A DNA stretch of 64,000 nt from Elmis aenea (taxonomy: Eukaryota; Arthropoda; Insecta; Coleoptera; Elmidae): positions 12,503,222 to 12,567,221 of the forward strand of contig OX393583.1 in assembly GCA_947652605.1 (NCBI GenBank), written 5' to 3'. The notes under the pieces are model-generated. The model was not told where the DNA came from. It searched no databases and saw only the letters and a program-made list of their open reading frames with translations. Positions 22,813-34,633 of the stretch are shown piece after piece. The position numbers and the translations under genes are program-made. Positions within the stretch are counted from its first letter, which is position 1, and every line of letters begins with the position of its first letter.

Positions 22813-23116
22813 GGCATCTTTTAACGAATCCATCGATACCAATAACTTGTATTTTTATTAAGAGACTGCTTCAAAAATTTCAAATTATTGTGAAGATTTA
22901 TTAAAAGATCCTGTTAATCCCAGTAATCTAATTAAGTAAAAATGATTACCAAAATGTTTAGACTTTTTAATTAAATGACTATAGTATTTATACATAAAAC
23001 AACGATCATTTGTTTTGTTGTAGTTATGCACGGTGTAGTTTGGTCATCGCCTAAAAGCTAGCTATATATCTTTTTTCTCCCATTATTAATACACGCATAG
23101 GTTTGCACTTTTTATT
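22813..23116. other. No recognised feature
   Basis: AT-rich sequence leading into the RT fragment. Confidence 0.4.
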
Positions 23117-23269
23117 TTAATTTTCTAGGACTTCCAAATAGATTTTAAACAATGGAGGTGCGATACCGCAACCCTGCCTCAATCCTTTCGGAACTATTAT
23201 CGTTTGTGATAATTTTTGTCCTGTTTTTACTGAACTGGTCATGTTTTCATGCATATTCCGTACAGCCTT
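23117..23269 (-). pseudogene. Non-LTR reverse transcriptase, motif B fragment
   Basis: Fifty codons end at a TAA (23117-23119). They read AVRNMHENMTSSVKTGQKLS, then IIVPKGLRQGCGIAPPLFKIY. GLRQGC..PxLF is RT block 4 (motif B) of RTE/L1-like non-LTR proteins, preceded as usual by an 'sxVkxgxxxS' strand. The catalytic ADD block is absent. It is cut at 23275 by a family S element. Confidence 0.75.
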
Positions 23270-23275
23270 TATATA

Positions 23276-23992
23276 CAGGGTGGTCCAAATAGAAGGGCCA
23301 CTATTGGGATCTCGTAAACGGTAAGAGCTACAAAGAAGTTTGAATTAGACAAATTGTTCCCCTTTCTGAGACCCACTCAGTGATGCTTTAATGTTTTATA
23401 AAGTTTCATGGCACGCTAGATAATAAACAAAAATCAAAGTGGGCATTTTCTTAAAATCGTCAATAACTCGATTATACTTGATGGTACAAAAATATTTTTG
23501 GAAAAAAGTTTTTTTTACGCCCTGTAAAATGAAAACATTCATTTGTTTTAATATTGTTTAAGCTCTTGGATAAATTACAAACTTGCATTTTTAAATGGAA
23601 GCCATAGTTGGCTATGGCCTCATAAAACGTATTTTCTTCTTCTGTAATAATATAAGGTTTAATGTTTAATGTATTTATTTTGATACTTAGACTTAAAACA
23701 AATAAAATTCATCTTTTGATGAAGCTACGAGTGCCATTAATTTAAACAATAATGATTGTTTCATTTTACAGTGCGTAAAAAAATCAACAACTGTTTCCCC
23801 AAATATATTTTGGTACCATCAAGTATAACAGAGTTATTAACGATTTTAAAAAAATGTCCATTTTGATTTTTGTGTATTATCTAGCGTGCCATGGAAGTTT
23901 TTTTAAAACATTAAAGCATCACTGAATAGGTCTTAAAAAGGAGAACGATTTGTCTAATTTTTAAACTTCTTTGTAGCTCTTTCTGTTCAAAT
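23276..23992. mobile_element. Family S palindromic element, copy 1
   Basis: CAGGGTGGTCCAAATAGAAG starts the left arm. The right arm (about 23770-23990) is its complement (agttattaacgatttt, attaaagcatcact), but the last 50 or so bases of the terminal arm are missing. A partial copy is at 57880-58249. Confidence 0.75.
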
Positions 23993-24899
23993 AGTTATTT
24001 TTATTATTTGTTTTAGAGAGAAAATGTTGTCTATGCCCATTTAGATTTGTAAAAATGTTTAAACACAAAAGGAAAATGTTTTAAATCGCCAAATAAAACT
24101 CTGATTATGTGAAAAACCTTTGTACATACCTTTATAAAGGTGTTTCACGAAAATTATGCAAAATTTGAAAAATTTGTGCACAGTTTTAGTTCTCTAACTG
24201 CAAGTTTTCTGTTGTTTAACTTAACTTGTCCTCTCTAGAGTTTGCGAAATCATCCTGCATTTCAACCTTATTTAAGTCACCCTTCATACTTATGACGTCA
24301 TGATAGTTAAATCGACCAATAGCGTATTTCGTCATTGAAATTTTGATACACACTTCATAGGATGCTTTTTACCTGAAGCGCTAATTAAGTAATCTCGTTA
24401 ACGGCAAATTTTTCTTTTTGTAAGTGGAATAATCGTTAGAGTAAGCTGAAAGCTGTTAATTCAATTTGCCGCGTTAATATATGGCAGGTGTTAATTTGCT
24501 GGAAACAGTGCCATTGTTACTTTTAAATGAACCTATTCACACATTCCTCTTCATTCGCGCACCAACCATAAACGTTTGAGTTAACGTCAAAACTGTTTTC
24601 TTCCGGGTGTCACCACTTGTTGGGACTTGAGTTTCACCCAATTATCGGTAATACGGTTAATGTTATCATTATCACCATAAATTACCGGTAATTCATCAAG
24701 ATTTTTTAAAATTTTGAAGTTTTAAAATCATTAAATACGGTAAATATTACCGGTAAATTGGTAAATATTTCCATCGATGTGGTTTTTTTTTTGTAGCTTA
24801 CCGGTCATTGCAAAAGTACTCTGTATTTAATAATATATTTTTGAAAGTATTACGCAGTGGACCATTCCGTAATCTTTTATCAATTGAAGTTCTAGGTAA
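23993..24899. other. No recognised feature
   Basis: Apparently unshared sequence. Several taccggtaa palindromes at 24640-24800 are low-complexity. No ORF is supported. Confidence 0.4.
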
Positions 24900-25460
24900 C
24901 ATCTAGGCAGGGCCTATCACAGAGGGGGGGGGACTAGTTCCCTGGGCCCGGTGCGGTGTTGCAAAGGGGGCCCGGATTCGAGCTAATACACAATGTTTTG
25001 TTTACAAGTACTGTTAAAATTTATAAGAACAGCGACGAATATAATATAATTTTTTGAAGCGTTATTTCTTAATATTTGAAAATCGTTTGGAGTAATACGT
25101 TTCTCACTCCTTTTGATGATAACGCCGGTAAGGGAGGAAGGCATTGAAAAGTTTAACTGAGGGCGGCACATACCCTCGCGACGGCCCTGAAAACATTATT
25201 TATTATCTTAATTACTATTTATGTACAATGGAATATTATTTTGTTTTCTTTAATAATAACAGATTATTATTATTAACGAATATTGAATAAAATCTAATGT
25301 ATATTAAATTAATATGGAACATTATCATCATAAATCTGGATCTCATAAGAGAAAAGAAAAAAAAAAGAAAGAAAAAAGATGTAGCCAAAGCCGAAGAACT
25401 CTAGAGACTTGGGTTATTGTATTACATTTTGCTTTAAATTGTTTTTTTCGTATTTTTAAT

Positions 25461-26620
25461 CAGGGTTGATAAAAATCATGATTTTTTAAAAAAAATCAAA
25501 AAAATCGATTTATTTGATTTAAATCAGATTTTTTTGATTTAAATCAGATTTTTTTGATTTAAATCAAATGTACCATATTATCGAATTTAGTGACATATTC
25601 ACATGCTATTTCTGTTTTGTGCTAATATATTTAATAACCAATATATTTAATTCATTGGTGAATTGTTGTCAAAATGAAAAATGAAATATAATGATTAAGA
25701 ATTTTGAAAAAATCACTGCTAAATGGTGATGTTTAATTAATTATATACAGGTTGAGTTATTAGTGCGGGATCGGTCGATTGTGGCTAAACGGTTTGAGAT
25801 ACGAAGTTGATTTAAATAAATGCTATTTTATACAGTTTTTTCTAAACAACACAATAAAAATATTTTCAAATATACAGGGTGAGTCACCTTTCTGCAATTA
25901 ATAGCAACTTTTATATTTCAAATACAACACCCAATTTATTTAATATTTTTGACCGCCTTAATTTTAGCTTTGCATCAATATAAAATACTACAGGTTTTTA
26001 TACGGCGTTGTAAAAAAAATATTCTAAATTATTGAAGGTTTTAAGTCTTTATTTAAAAATTCTCCTAAAGTTATTTTAAAGTACAGAGTTGTAATTTGGT
26101 ATGGACATGCAGAAAAAAATTCTCTGTTCGCTCGATATGAAAAAATTTGAATCACACATACAGGGGTGTTTATAAATAGGTGGCAACATGATCTTCAAAA
26201 GCTCGTTACTCGATTTTTTCAAATGCAAACCCCTTTTTTTTATGTCATAGAATTCGTCTTTAAAAGAGCTTCATATTTTGTTAAGTATGTCCTATACCCA
26301 AAACTCATACTTTTCGAGATATTCGACATTTTTCTTCAAATCGTTATTGAGCAATAGAGTGCCGTGGAAATTGAAAAAACTGACTGTTCACTTCGCTAAC
26401 GTCAAAAACTTGTCATTTATTTTTTGAATTATTGCATTTCCCCAATGAATATTACTTTACAAGAGCAAATTGATATGGTTTATTCACCATTTCGTGTTTT
26501 TAATTACTAATAGTAATACAATTTTGTTTTATTATAAATATTATACTGTATCTACTCATATAATCTGTGATTTAAATTGATAAATTTTTAAAAAAAATCA
26601 CTTGATTTAAATCAACCCTG
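25461..26620. mobile_element. hAT MITE (CAGGGTTGAT ends) nested in the previous element
   Basis: Ends CAGGGTTGATAAAAATCATG and tgatttaaatcaaccctg, with subterminal gatttaaatca repeats. The exact 8-bp TSD is TTTTTAAT (25453-25460 and 26621-26628). A truncated second copy starts at 31067. Confidence 0.9.
25748..26345 (+). mobile_element. Family Q element, copy 2, third nesting level
   Basis: It starts CAGGTTGAGTTATTAGTG after TA inside the hAT MITE and matches 7165-7749 in reverse. A second copy of the cagggtgagtcacc end type occurs within it at 25875. Confidence 0.65.
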
Positions 26621-26753
26621 TTTTTAATACAGAATTATATTGTTTAAATCAAAATGCGAGTCTTAAAAGTATACCTTTGTTAAAGGAAAGGGGGGCCCGT
26701 TGTCTATTGCTTCCCCGGGGCCCTAATTTTCTGTGAACGGCCCTGCATCTAGG

Positions 26754-27198
26754 TTATCTTTGGGCTATACCTCAAACGATTTTTTTTTAAATGTAAATAA
26801 TGTTACCATCTAGTCTTAAGCCCGTGTGACACGGTATAGTTTTCTATATAGAAAACGATATAGAATATCTTGTATTGTTTTTCTTGTATAGATTTCAATA
26901 TAGAATTCCAAACGTTTAAAACTGTGTGTGACACGGAGACATATTTTATATACAATTTACTAACCATGCACATGCGCCTAAACAGTATAAACACAGATAA
27001 GGCCCAAACAGAATGCAAGTTTCGGGTTTTGAGTTTTGGGTTTTGAGTATTGATGGTAGAAGTACAGATTACAAAGAAAGAATTGATAGGGGTGGTAGTG
27101 GCATATGGCTCGAATGAGAATGCGGCAGAAGAGGATAAGAGTAGTGGTATACTACGGTTTCTGCGACAGTTCGATGGCATATTCATCCGGAGCTTACT
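26754..27198. other. No firm feature
   Basis: It contains cgtgtgacacgg twice (26823 and 26927), suggestive of a MITE end, and a G-rich plus-strand frame from 27105 that runs into the inverted array. Neither could be assigned. Confidence 0.3.
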
Positions 27199-27549
27199 AT
27201 GATCGATGTTTGAAGGTCGCGAAGAAGTCTTTTAAGGTCGTCGACAATGACCAAGGGGTGGTTGCTGAAGGAGTCTTTGAAATGTTTGAGGGTGTGGTTT
27301 TTGGGGTTGCCGAAGAAGTCTTTCAAGGTCGTCGACAATGACCAGGGGGTGGTTGCTGAAGGAGTCTTTGAAATGTTTCAGCAACCACCCTCTGGTCATT
27401 GTCGACGACCTTGAAAGACTTCTTCGGCAACCTCAAAAATCACACCCTCAAACATTTCAAAGACTCCTTCAGCAACCACTCTCTGGTCATTGTCGACGAC
27501 CTTGAAAGACTTCTACGGCAACCCCAAAAACCACACCCTCAAACATTTC
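27199..27549. repeat. 91-bp tandem units arranged as an inverted array
   Basis: Two units on the plus strand (gaagtcttt..aaggtcgtcgacaatgacc, at 27221 and 27312; spacing 91) are followed at 27379 by two units in the opposite orientation (tggtcattgtcgacgacc, spacing 91). The centre is a short loop near 27361-27380. It is GC-richer than its surroundings. The 91-bp spacing is not a multiple of three, so it is not a peptide repeat. The end at 27549 joins a truncated P3 MITE. Confidence 0.9.
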
Positions 27550-28062
27550 ATGCTTGCTGTGTCTGCAAGAGGTCCCCAAAGTTTTGAAATTTAGTCTTTT
27601 AATAGGTAAGCCTTATTATTCAATATTTTTTAATGAAAAAGCTGCAATTTGGAATAAAAATAAATTTCGAATAATATTTTTTCCTAGATATTATGTTTTT
27701 CCTTTCAAAAAATCGTGTTAAAAATATGTTGATCACTGATTTGAATGAAATTAATACACATGGCAACATTGTCATTAGCTGTCATCTCTGTTTTTCTCGT
27801 AATGATTCCTAGTTTGTGTTTGTTAGACGATACCTAAAAGTTTGCAGCTATGTTTACGAATAAATACCTAAGTAAAAATTGCTGATAAAAAAATGTCCAA
27901 ACGCAAATCAATGTATGCAATGTTGCCAATATTTTTTTTTCTTTAAATGGTTCCTGAGGCCATAGGAAGCATGGTACAACATTTTCGTATTAAGATTTTC
28001 GACTTAGAATTTACGAATAACATCGTCACGTGTAGCGCTTCCGCCAATTTATACACACCCTG
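27550..28062 (+). mobile_element. P3 MITE, copy 2, left end missing
   Basis: From catgcttgctgtgtctgc to the end cacaccctg (28062, followed by TA) it matches 1494-2029. The first 90 bases are replaced by the 91-bp array. Confidence 0.85.
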
Positions 28063-28064
28063 TA

Positions 28065-28604
28065 TACTACTATACTTTTAGTATAAACTAATTTAGATGT
28101 GTATTTCATTTCCGTTTTACTGTTGGATCTGTTTCATAAATTTAAGTCGATGTTAATTAAAATTATTTTTGTAACTCCGTTAATAATCAAAATATTTGCC
28201 CTGATAAAGCGATTTCACGCTTTCCAAACGATGGTCCTATTCCTAATAAAGCGATTTATCACTTTACTTCCGTAAAATAAACGTTTTCAGTGCTCAAAGC
28301 TACTGTAAATATTGAAAAATCGGTCAACTGATAAATAATTATAAAAATTTAAAATGCCAACTTCTACATATTTTTGTTTCAATATGGAATCACACTGAAT
28401 TTCAATTAATTCAAGTTGGTTTTGACTTGCTTGCAATTAAGTGTGATAACAAATAATTAGTTTTTACAGCAGCTGTATTATCTTCAACAGGTTTGGTAAA
28501 TACACTTTGTTGTTTTTGAAGCGTCATTTGTTTTATTTCTTACTAACCTTATCACAATTACTTAACACATTCGCATCCACAATTAGCAATAGAACAGAAC
28601 GAAC
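28065..28604. other. No recognised feature
   Basis: AT-rich, no supported ORF or repeat. Confidence 0.4.
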
Positions 28605-28628
28605 TAATAATAATAATAATAATAATAA
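28605..28628 (+). repeat. (TAA)8 microsatellite at a retrotransposon 3' end
   Basis: Eight TAA units directly downstream of the non-LTR element's 3' end (its minus-strand tail). Short simple tails of this kind are normal for several non-LTR clades. Confidence 0.9.
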
Positions 28629-28791
28629 GCTTTATTTAGTTATAAAAAAAACTATTTATATTATACATTATTAATCTTTACAACTAGTACTTCAAATTAA
28701 AATTGCAGTTTTACATGGGTCTTACAACCTTCTTTAAACGCATGCAGATTAACAGAATATTTTAATTCGTTTGGTAATTGATTAAATAATT

Positions 28792-30429
28792 TTAGCCCTT
28801 TGTAATAGATCGAGTTCTGTGTACTAATTTTTTTACATTTAGGCAGTCTAAAATGTTTCTTTGTCTTGTTTCATAGTAATGCTGTTCTTTGTTGTATATC
28901 AGATATTTACTCATATATCCTGGCATCATATTGTTTATACATTTATATATTAGAACCAAAACGTTATACACTGTATTTTGCCATATATTAAGGAACCCCA
29001 ACTTATTATGCATGTATTCAATTTTAGTTAATTTAGAACACTGTAATATGATACGCAAAGCTCTGTTTTGCTGCTTTTGTAATTTTTTCAGATCCCCCCC
29101 ATTACTTAGAAATATTATGCTACTGCAATAATTAAAGTATGGTTCTATTATTGTATGATAGACCAATATCCTAGCTTCAAAGTTTAATTTATTCGATATT
29201 CTGCCAAAATAACTAATTTTTGCACCAACTTTTTTTACAATATGATCTATGTTCTTTTTAAATTTTAGATGATTATCTATAATTACCCCTAGGTATTTAA
29301 ACTCTTCAACTATCTCTACTTTATTATTTTCTGTAAATACGTTAACATTTGACATATTGCTGAGTTGTTTACTACCTATTAACATGCATTTTGTTTTAGA
29401 TACATTCAACTCCAGTTTATTAGCTTTAAACCAATCTGTTACTTCAATTAAATCTTCGTTTATGACATTAACTGTTGTTTGTAAATCTTCACCATGCCGA
29501 AATTAACGTATCATCTGCAAATAAATGCATGTCACACGATTTAACTGTCTGCGTAATGTCATTTATGTAAATATTGAATAAAACTGGACCTAAAACTGAT
29601 CCTTGTGGTACACCTAACTCGTTAATAATTGCCTTTGATTCTACTTTTCCCACCCTGGTTTTTTGAAATCTGTTTGATAAATAACTTTCAAACCATTTTA
29701 GTTCATTCCCTTGGATTCCGTACATTTGTAATTTTTGCAAAAGTCTTTTTCTACAGATGGTTTCAAATGCTCGTTTCAGATCGACAAAAACTGCCAAAAT
29801 TATTTTATCGTTTTCAATTTCATCTCTCCAATTTGTTAAAACTAAATTCAATGCTGTTTCGCATGTCTAAATCCTGATTGAGAATCTGAAATAGTTTTGT
29901 TACTGTTAAGAAATTCTACGAGTTGTTGTTTAACTATAATTTCTAATATTTGTTCTATTTTAGGTAACATATTTATAGGTCTAAACTCACTCCATTTTTT
30001 AGTGTTAATAATTTTTGGAATAGGAATAACCGTATTAATTTTCCAAATTTCTGGTACTACCCCGTACTGTAATGATTCATTTATAATGTTAACTAATGTT
30101 TGCCCGATTACTGGTAAGGCATCCCTTATTGTACTAAGTGAAATATTATCTGTACTACTTGAACTTTTGATAGTATTCACTATTTTGTATACTTGGTCTG
30201 AGGTAACACATCTAAATTTAAAGGTGTCGCTAGCACTTTTTATTTTAAGAATTGGATTTATTGGTGAAGGAATATTTTCGTTAATATCTTTTATGCTGTT
30301 TACAAAGTATTCGTTAAATTTCGTGGCTAAATCTGATTCATTTGTAATTTCCAAGTCACCAAAATTCACCTTTTTAATTTTAACATTCTTGTTTCCCCCC
30401 ACTATTTCTTTAAGAACAACTAATTTGAA
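28792..30429 (-). pseudogene. Non-LTR reverse transcriptase, two frameshifts
   Basis: In order: the N-terminal RT region (WSEFRPINMLPKIEQILEII, QSGFR), then a frameshift near 29862; LAVFVDLKRAFETI (motif A, catalytic Asp), GVPQGSVLGPVLFNIYIND (motif B) and HLFADDTLIS (motif C, catalytic ADD); a second frameshift near 29494; then WFKANKLELNVSKTKCM, FKYLGVIID and the C-terminal region (FEARILVYHTIIEPYFNYCS). It would copy element RNA at a nicked target. The motif spelling fits insect Jockey/CR1-type proteins. No endonuclease domain precedes it, because of truncation. Confidence 0.85.
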
Positions 30430-30500
30430 AATATCTTAAACGGATCCGGAGAAAACGTGAAAAACGGAACCCGTACTAAAACTCAAAATTTTAAAACTGA

Positions 30501-30725
30501 CTACGTTCTATACATCTTTTGCGGCCCCCCGAAATGCTTTAGTTTTCTAACTGTTAAGTTGGTTTCATAACTTTCCGATATCACCTCGTATAACTTAATT
30601 TCGTACGTGAATGTCCGGGCTGGTGCATCATAAGGTTTTTGAACAACGCTCTCTTCCATACCCACTCCTTTCCCAAGGCCCATAATTTTTTTTACAACCG
30701 TCTCGCTGTACGTCTCCCAAGACAA
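30501..30725 (-). CDS. Unidentified open segment, possible host exon
   Basis: Seventy-four codons ending at a TAG, with more G+C at third positions than nearby frames. The peptide contains KKIMGLGKGVGMEESVV, APARTFTYEIKLYEV and KHFGGPQKMYRT. I do not recognise a family. No clear ATG is present, and an upstream splice acceptor is not obvious. It may be a terminal exon, a piece of a captured gene, or chance. Confidence 0.3.
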   Translation of the reverse strand: MSWETYSETVVKKIMGLGKGVGMEESVVQKPYDAPARTFTYEIKLYEVISESYETNLTVRKLKHFGGPQKMYRT

Positions 30726-31066
30726 GATTATTTTTAGTTTAATAAAGAAGTATGTTCAGTTCATATCATGTTTATGATCCTATTTACAATCAAATTTTAC
30801 AACGCTCCGTTAGAATGTAAGTTTATATGGCCAAACACGTTGTAAAATCTTTTTAAAAAAACTTATTGCTCGCCCGTCTAACGCTCAAACGGACGGTGAT
30901 TAGTGAAAACCAACAAACATTCACACTTACAGCACAATTTGTGAAAATATTACATCTAAAACGGTTCGTTGAACTTAATAGCGCATACAGACAGTCACGA
31001 AAATTACTTAAATTACATGTTCGAACGAAAATTTTATTACTTTTAAGGCGGCCGGGGCTTTTGAAG
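30726..31066. other. No recognised feature
   Basis: Mixed composition; no repeats or genes supported. Confidence 0.35.
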
Positions 31067-31497
31067 CAGGGTGGATAAAAATCATGATTTAAAAAAAAAA
31101 TTCAAAAAAATCGATTTATTTGATTTAAATCAGATTTTTTTGATTTAAATCAAATGTACCATATTATCGAGTTTAGTGACATATTCACATGCTATTTCTG
31201 TTTTGTGCTAATATATTTAATAACCAATATATTTAATTCATTGGTGAATTTTTGTCAAAATGAAAAATTAAATATAATGATTAAGAATTTTGAAAAAATC
31301 AGTGCTAAATGGTGATGTTTAGTTAATTATATACAGGGTGAGTCATTAGTGTGGGATCGGTCGATTGTGGCTAAACGGCTTGAGATATGAAGTTGATTCA
31401 AATGCTATTTTATAGTTTGTTCTAAACAACACAATAAAAATATTTTCAAATATACAGGGTGAGTCACCTTTCTGGAACTAATAGCAACAATAGCAAT
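31067..31497 (+). mobile_element. hAT MITE (CAGGGT-GAT family), truncated copy
   Basis: It starts CAGGGTGGATAAAAATCATG and follows 25461 onward, including a family Q end at 31339. It breaks at about 31497 into a family P1 arm. Confidence 0.8.
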
Positions 31498-32806
31498 TTC
31501 TCATTTTTTTCTCATTCCAAATATATAAGGGTTGATGTATTTATTTTCAATAATACGCAAGTTACGAAGGTTTTATACTTTTTTTTTAAAAAGAAAATCA
31601 TAGTAGGCTGTGAAAACAAAATAAAAAAGAATAAAAAAATACAAGGTGTAAAACCTTATAAAACTCATGTTTGACAAGTAGTAACCAAGGTTTTTAAATT
31701 TGTTGTTGAGATAAACATCAAAAATTTTTGAACATAAGATAAACAGCAACTTACTAGGTACATAACTGCTGATTCCGACTATGTTGTTGTTATCTTATGT
31801 TCAAATATTTACAATGTTTATCTCAACAACAAATAAAAAACCTTGGCAACTTGTACCACATGGGTTTTATAAAGTTTTACACCTTGTTTTTGTTTTGTTT
31901 TCACAGCCTATGATTTTCTTAAAAAAAATTAAAAAAACTAAAAAACCTTCGTAACTTGCGTATTATTGAAAATAAATACATCAACCCTTATATATTTGGA
32001 ATAAGAAAAAAATAAGAAGTTTAAATAGGTCATAGAGAACTATCGAGGAAGTTTGTGTCATCACTTTTTAACGGCGAACGTAAAAACTTTTTTTTTTGTA
32101 TAAACAAATTAAACAAAAAAATATCTACAAATAATCTCCATAAACATTTTCGATATTTACAACAATAACGGAAATATGACACATTATTAATATGACAAAA
32201 AAACACTTTTAATTCAACAACTCGAAAACCGAATATGATAGAATATTTTTGAGAACGGTTCTGAGTTTGTATCAAAAAACTGCACTTTTGGTAATTTGTT
32301 GTTTAATAATTGCAAACATCACTTGTTTACGAAATCATGGCAAACTTTGATGATCGAATTTTTACAAAATTGGCCATATCTTGGCTATTTTTTGCAACAA
32401 ATATACAAAACTATATATTTTTGAACAGCTAAAAAAATACTCTTTCACATAAAGTCATGGCCAACTAGGGTTTCCATTTAAAAAAATGTAAGTTTACTCC
32501 ATATCCTGAAAGTCAAGGTAGTTATGAAAAAATTATTTTTGTTTTTAAATTAAGCATAAAAATCTGTATAAAAAACCTCCATGACATTTTGTTCTAATTT
32601 AATAAGTAAAGAAGTTACAGCAAATTATCATAAATTATGAAATTTCAATTTCCGTCCGTAGTGCCAAAATGGAATCCGATAGAAAAAATCTGATTGCATA
32701 GGCGTTATTTTCTCAAAAAAGTAGCCCAAGAGACCGAAATCAGATTTCAGCTAACTATTACGGTAACCGAGATACCCCGTAAAACATTCGAATTTGGTCC
32801 ACCCTG
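31498..32806. mobile_element. Family P1 palindrome, copy lacking the left terminus
   Basis: Blocks ccaaatatataagggttga and cttataaaactcatg occur first forward (31510-31680) and then inverted (31850-32010), followed by the right arm. The last 500 bases include a different inner segment before the end gaatttggtccaccctg at 32806, with TA beyond. Confidence 0.7.
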
Positions 32807-32808
32807 TA

Positions 32809-33440
32809 CAGTATTATAAATTTTACATATTACATTGACAATTTTCTAATTAATCATAGTCTACGAATTTGCTGGCGTACTTTTATGTTTAATCAACATG
32901 ATATTTTACAACAGTTAATAAAATAATTTATTCATTTAAAAATGTAGAATGAACTCTTAAAACGAGAAATAATTTGTAAAACCACAACATTTCTATGAGA
33001 ACAGACGAGCGAGCACACTCGGTGATGCATCACTTGTAGCGAAAGAATACTCCTACCGTTCCCAACCACAATATATATGGGTCGTTCACTGTCTCACAAA
33101 CGTGAAAATTCTCTACGAGTCTACGACTACGACACAGCCATTGTTTCATCTAATACACGAGAAATCAGCGTAAAAGTGAATACAGGAACACTGCGATACA
33201 ATTAACACATAAATCACTGCAATTAGTACATTACAGTTTGCACACAATACTAACACACACACACAAATACAAATACAGGATTTGCAACATGAAAGGTTTT
33301 AGTGTGAAATTATTTTCAAGATAAATGGATTGCGTCAACGAAAACTAACAATAACTAGTTAAAAATGGCTCAGTAATTGAAACTAACGCACAGTTGTTTA
33401 AAGAAAAAAATACAAAGTTATTGTAGGTAAGTTTTAATTA
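32809..33440. other. Unassigned; possible unique host DNA
   Basis: It contains a short (AC)n stretch near 33252. No gene is supported. Confidence 0.35.
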
Positions 33441-34118
33441 TACAGGGTGCACCATGACCCTGACATTCTTCGATAGCTCCTTTATTAGTGAAAATATTAA
33501 AAAATATTTAATACAAAAATATTGTGCGAACCCATTTTCTACACAACCTAAAATTTTGTTTGAGCGGCACATATGAACATGTGATTTTTGTAATCAGAAC
33601 ACCCTATATATTTTTACATTTTTGGTTCCCCTTAAAATTTACTTTAAAAAATGTTCGAGGCTATTTGGGTCTAAGTCTAAAGTCAACCGTTTTTTTTTTT
33701 TAAATATTTCTATTGTCTTAGTAATACCAATAAAAATCAAGATAGCTCGCAAAATATCAACTTTAGGTATAAGACTTAATAACTTCGAAAGACAATTAAA
33801 TTCTCTACAAGAAAATGTAAAAACATACAGGGTGTTGTATTTAAGAAAAATGAATTATTTATGTTTAAAGTTTCACAAGTTTGACCAAGCGTAAAAAACA
33901 CCTTGTATAATATTTTTAAAATGTAGCTAGCGCAAAGTGTTGATTAATCTATTTTCAATCAAAATTTTAAACGTAGTTTTACTGCTTTTTTAAATAACTC
34001 GAATGTTAAAAAAAAACTGAAAATGCTGTATCATAGCTCAAAAATTTCATAAAAATGTAAATTTTACGAAAACGGTTGACTTTAGACCCATTTTACATTC
34101 ATTAAAGTACATTGTTAA

Positions 34119-34633
34119 GGGGCTTCAGACGATCAATATATATTGTCAATAAAATATTGTCAATACTTTGAACATGTAAAATGATTTTTGCTTATTTAAA
34201 GAAAAACTACAAACCTTAAGTATATCATTGAAGCGAGAAAAAAATAACCTTTTTAATAAGGCTACAGCCAACTATGACTTCCGTTTAAAAAAAGGCAAGT
34301 TTATGCTATAACTCGGAAAACGAGAGTGCTATGAAAATTTCGTTAACATATTTAAAATCTACGTAAAAATATCTACCACAGCCAATTTTTATTTTTGTTC
34401 TAACTCATATGGTTACAGAATTATTCAAGTTTGAAAATATCGACCTTTTTCAGTTTTTTAAAAATATTTCAAAAACTTGATGACGTAGGTCAAATTTGAA
34501 AATGGCATCAGACTTCCCTTAAATTCTGCACAAATTTGCTAATTTAAACGTTTCTGTATCTAATATTAACGGAGTTACCCATACAACAGGTTAGAAAAAT
34601 GGGCACCCTGTATATTGATCGTCTGAAGCCCCC
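34119..34633. mobile_element. TTAA-flanked MITE (piggyBac-like target)
   Basis: Ends GGGGCTTCAGACGATCAATA and ttgatcgtctgaagccccc are TIRs; TTAA lies at 34115-34118 and 34634-34637. The paralogous empty site near 55690 has a single TTAA (aaattttaagaaaaatcc). Confidence 0.8.

Larger units (their letters stand above)
24908..26745. mobile_element. hAT non-autonomous element with exact TSD
   Basis: Ends CAGGGCCTATCACAGA (24908) and tctgtgaacggccctg (26745) are TIRs. The exact 8-bp repeat CATCTAGG flanks them (24900-24907 and 26746-26753). G-rich and C-rich subterminal blocks (gggggcccgg) lie inside both ends. No transposase. It carries a second hAT MITE. Confidence 0.9.
28605..30440 (-). mobile_element. 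5'-truncated non-LTR retrotransposon (Jockey/CR1-like)
   Basis: It carries most of an RT reading frame on the minus strand, a short 3' UTR with ctaaataaagc, and a (TAA) tail. Endonuclease and ORF1 are absent, and the 5' break is near 30440. Confidence 0.85.

Noticed and set aside
24640..24800. Clustered taccggtaa palindromes
   Set aside because: AT-rich simple motifs; no boundaries, duplication or partner copy visible.
26823..26945. Two gtgtgacacgg motifs as Harbinger-type MITE ends
   Set aside because: Both are in the same orientation-like context, without an inverted partner or duplication.
29897..30439. 180-codon plus-strand frame
   Set aside because: Antisense to the non-LTR RT gene; hydrophobic composition is a by-product.
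33000..33260. Possible promoter around atatatatgggtcg
   Set aside because: No downstream coding sequence and no conserved initiator; too weak.
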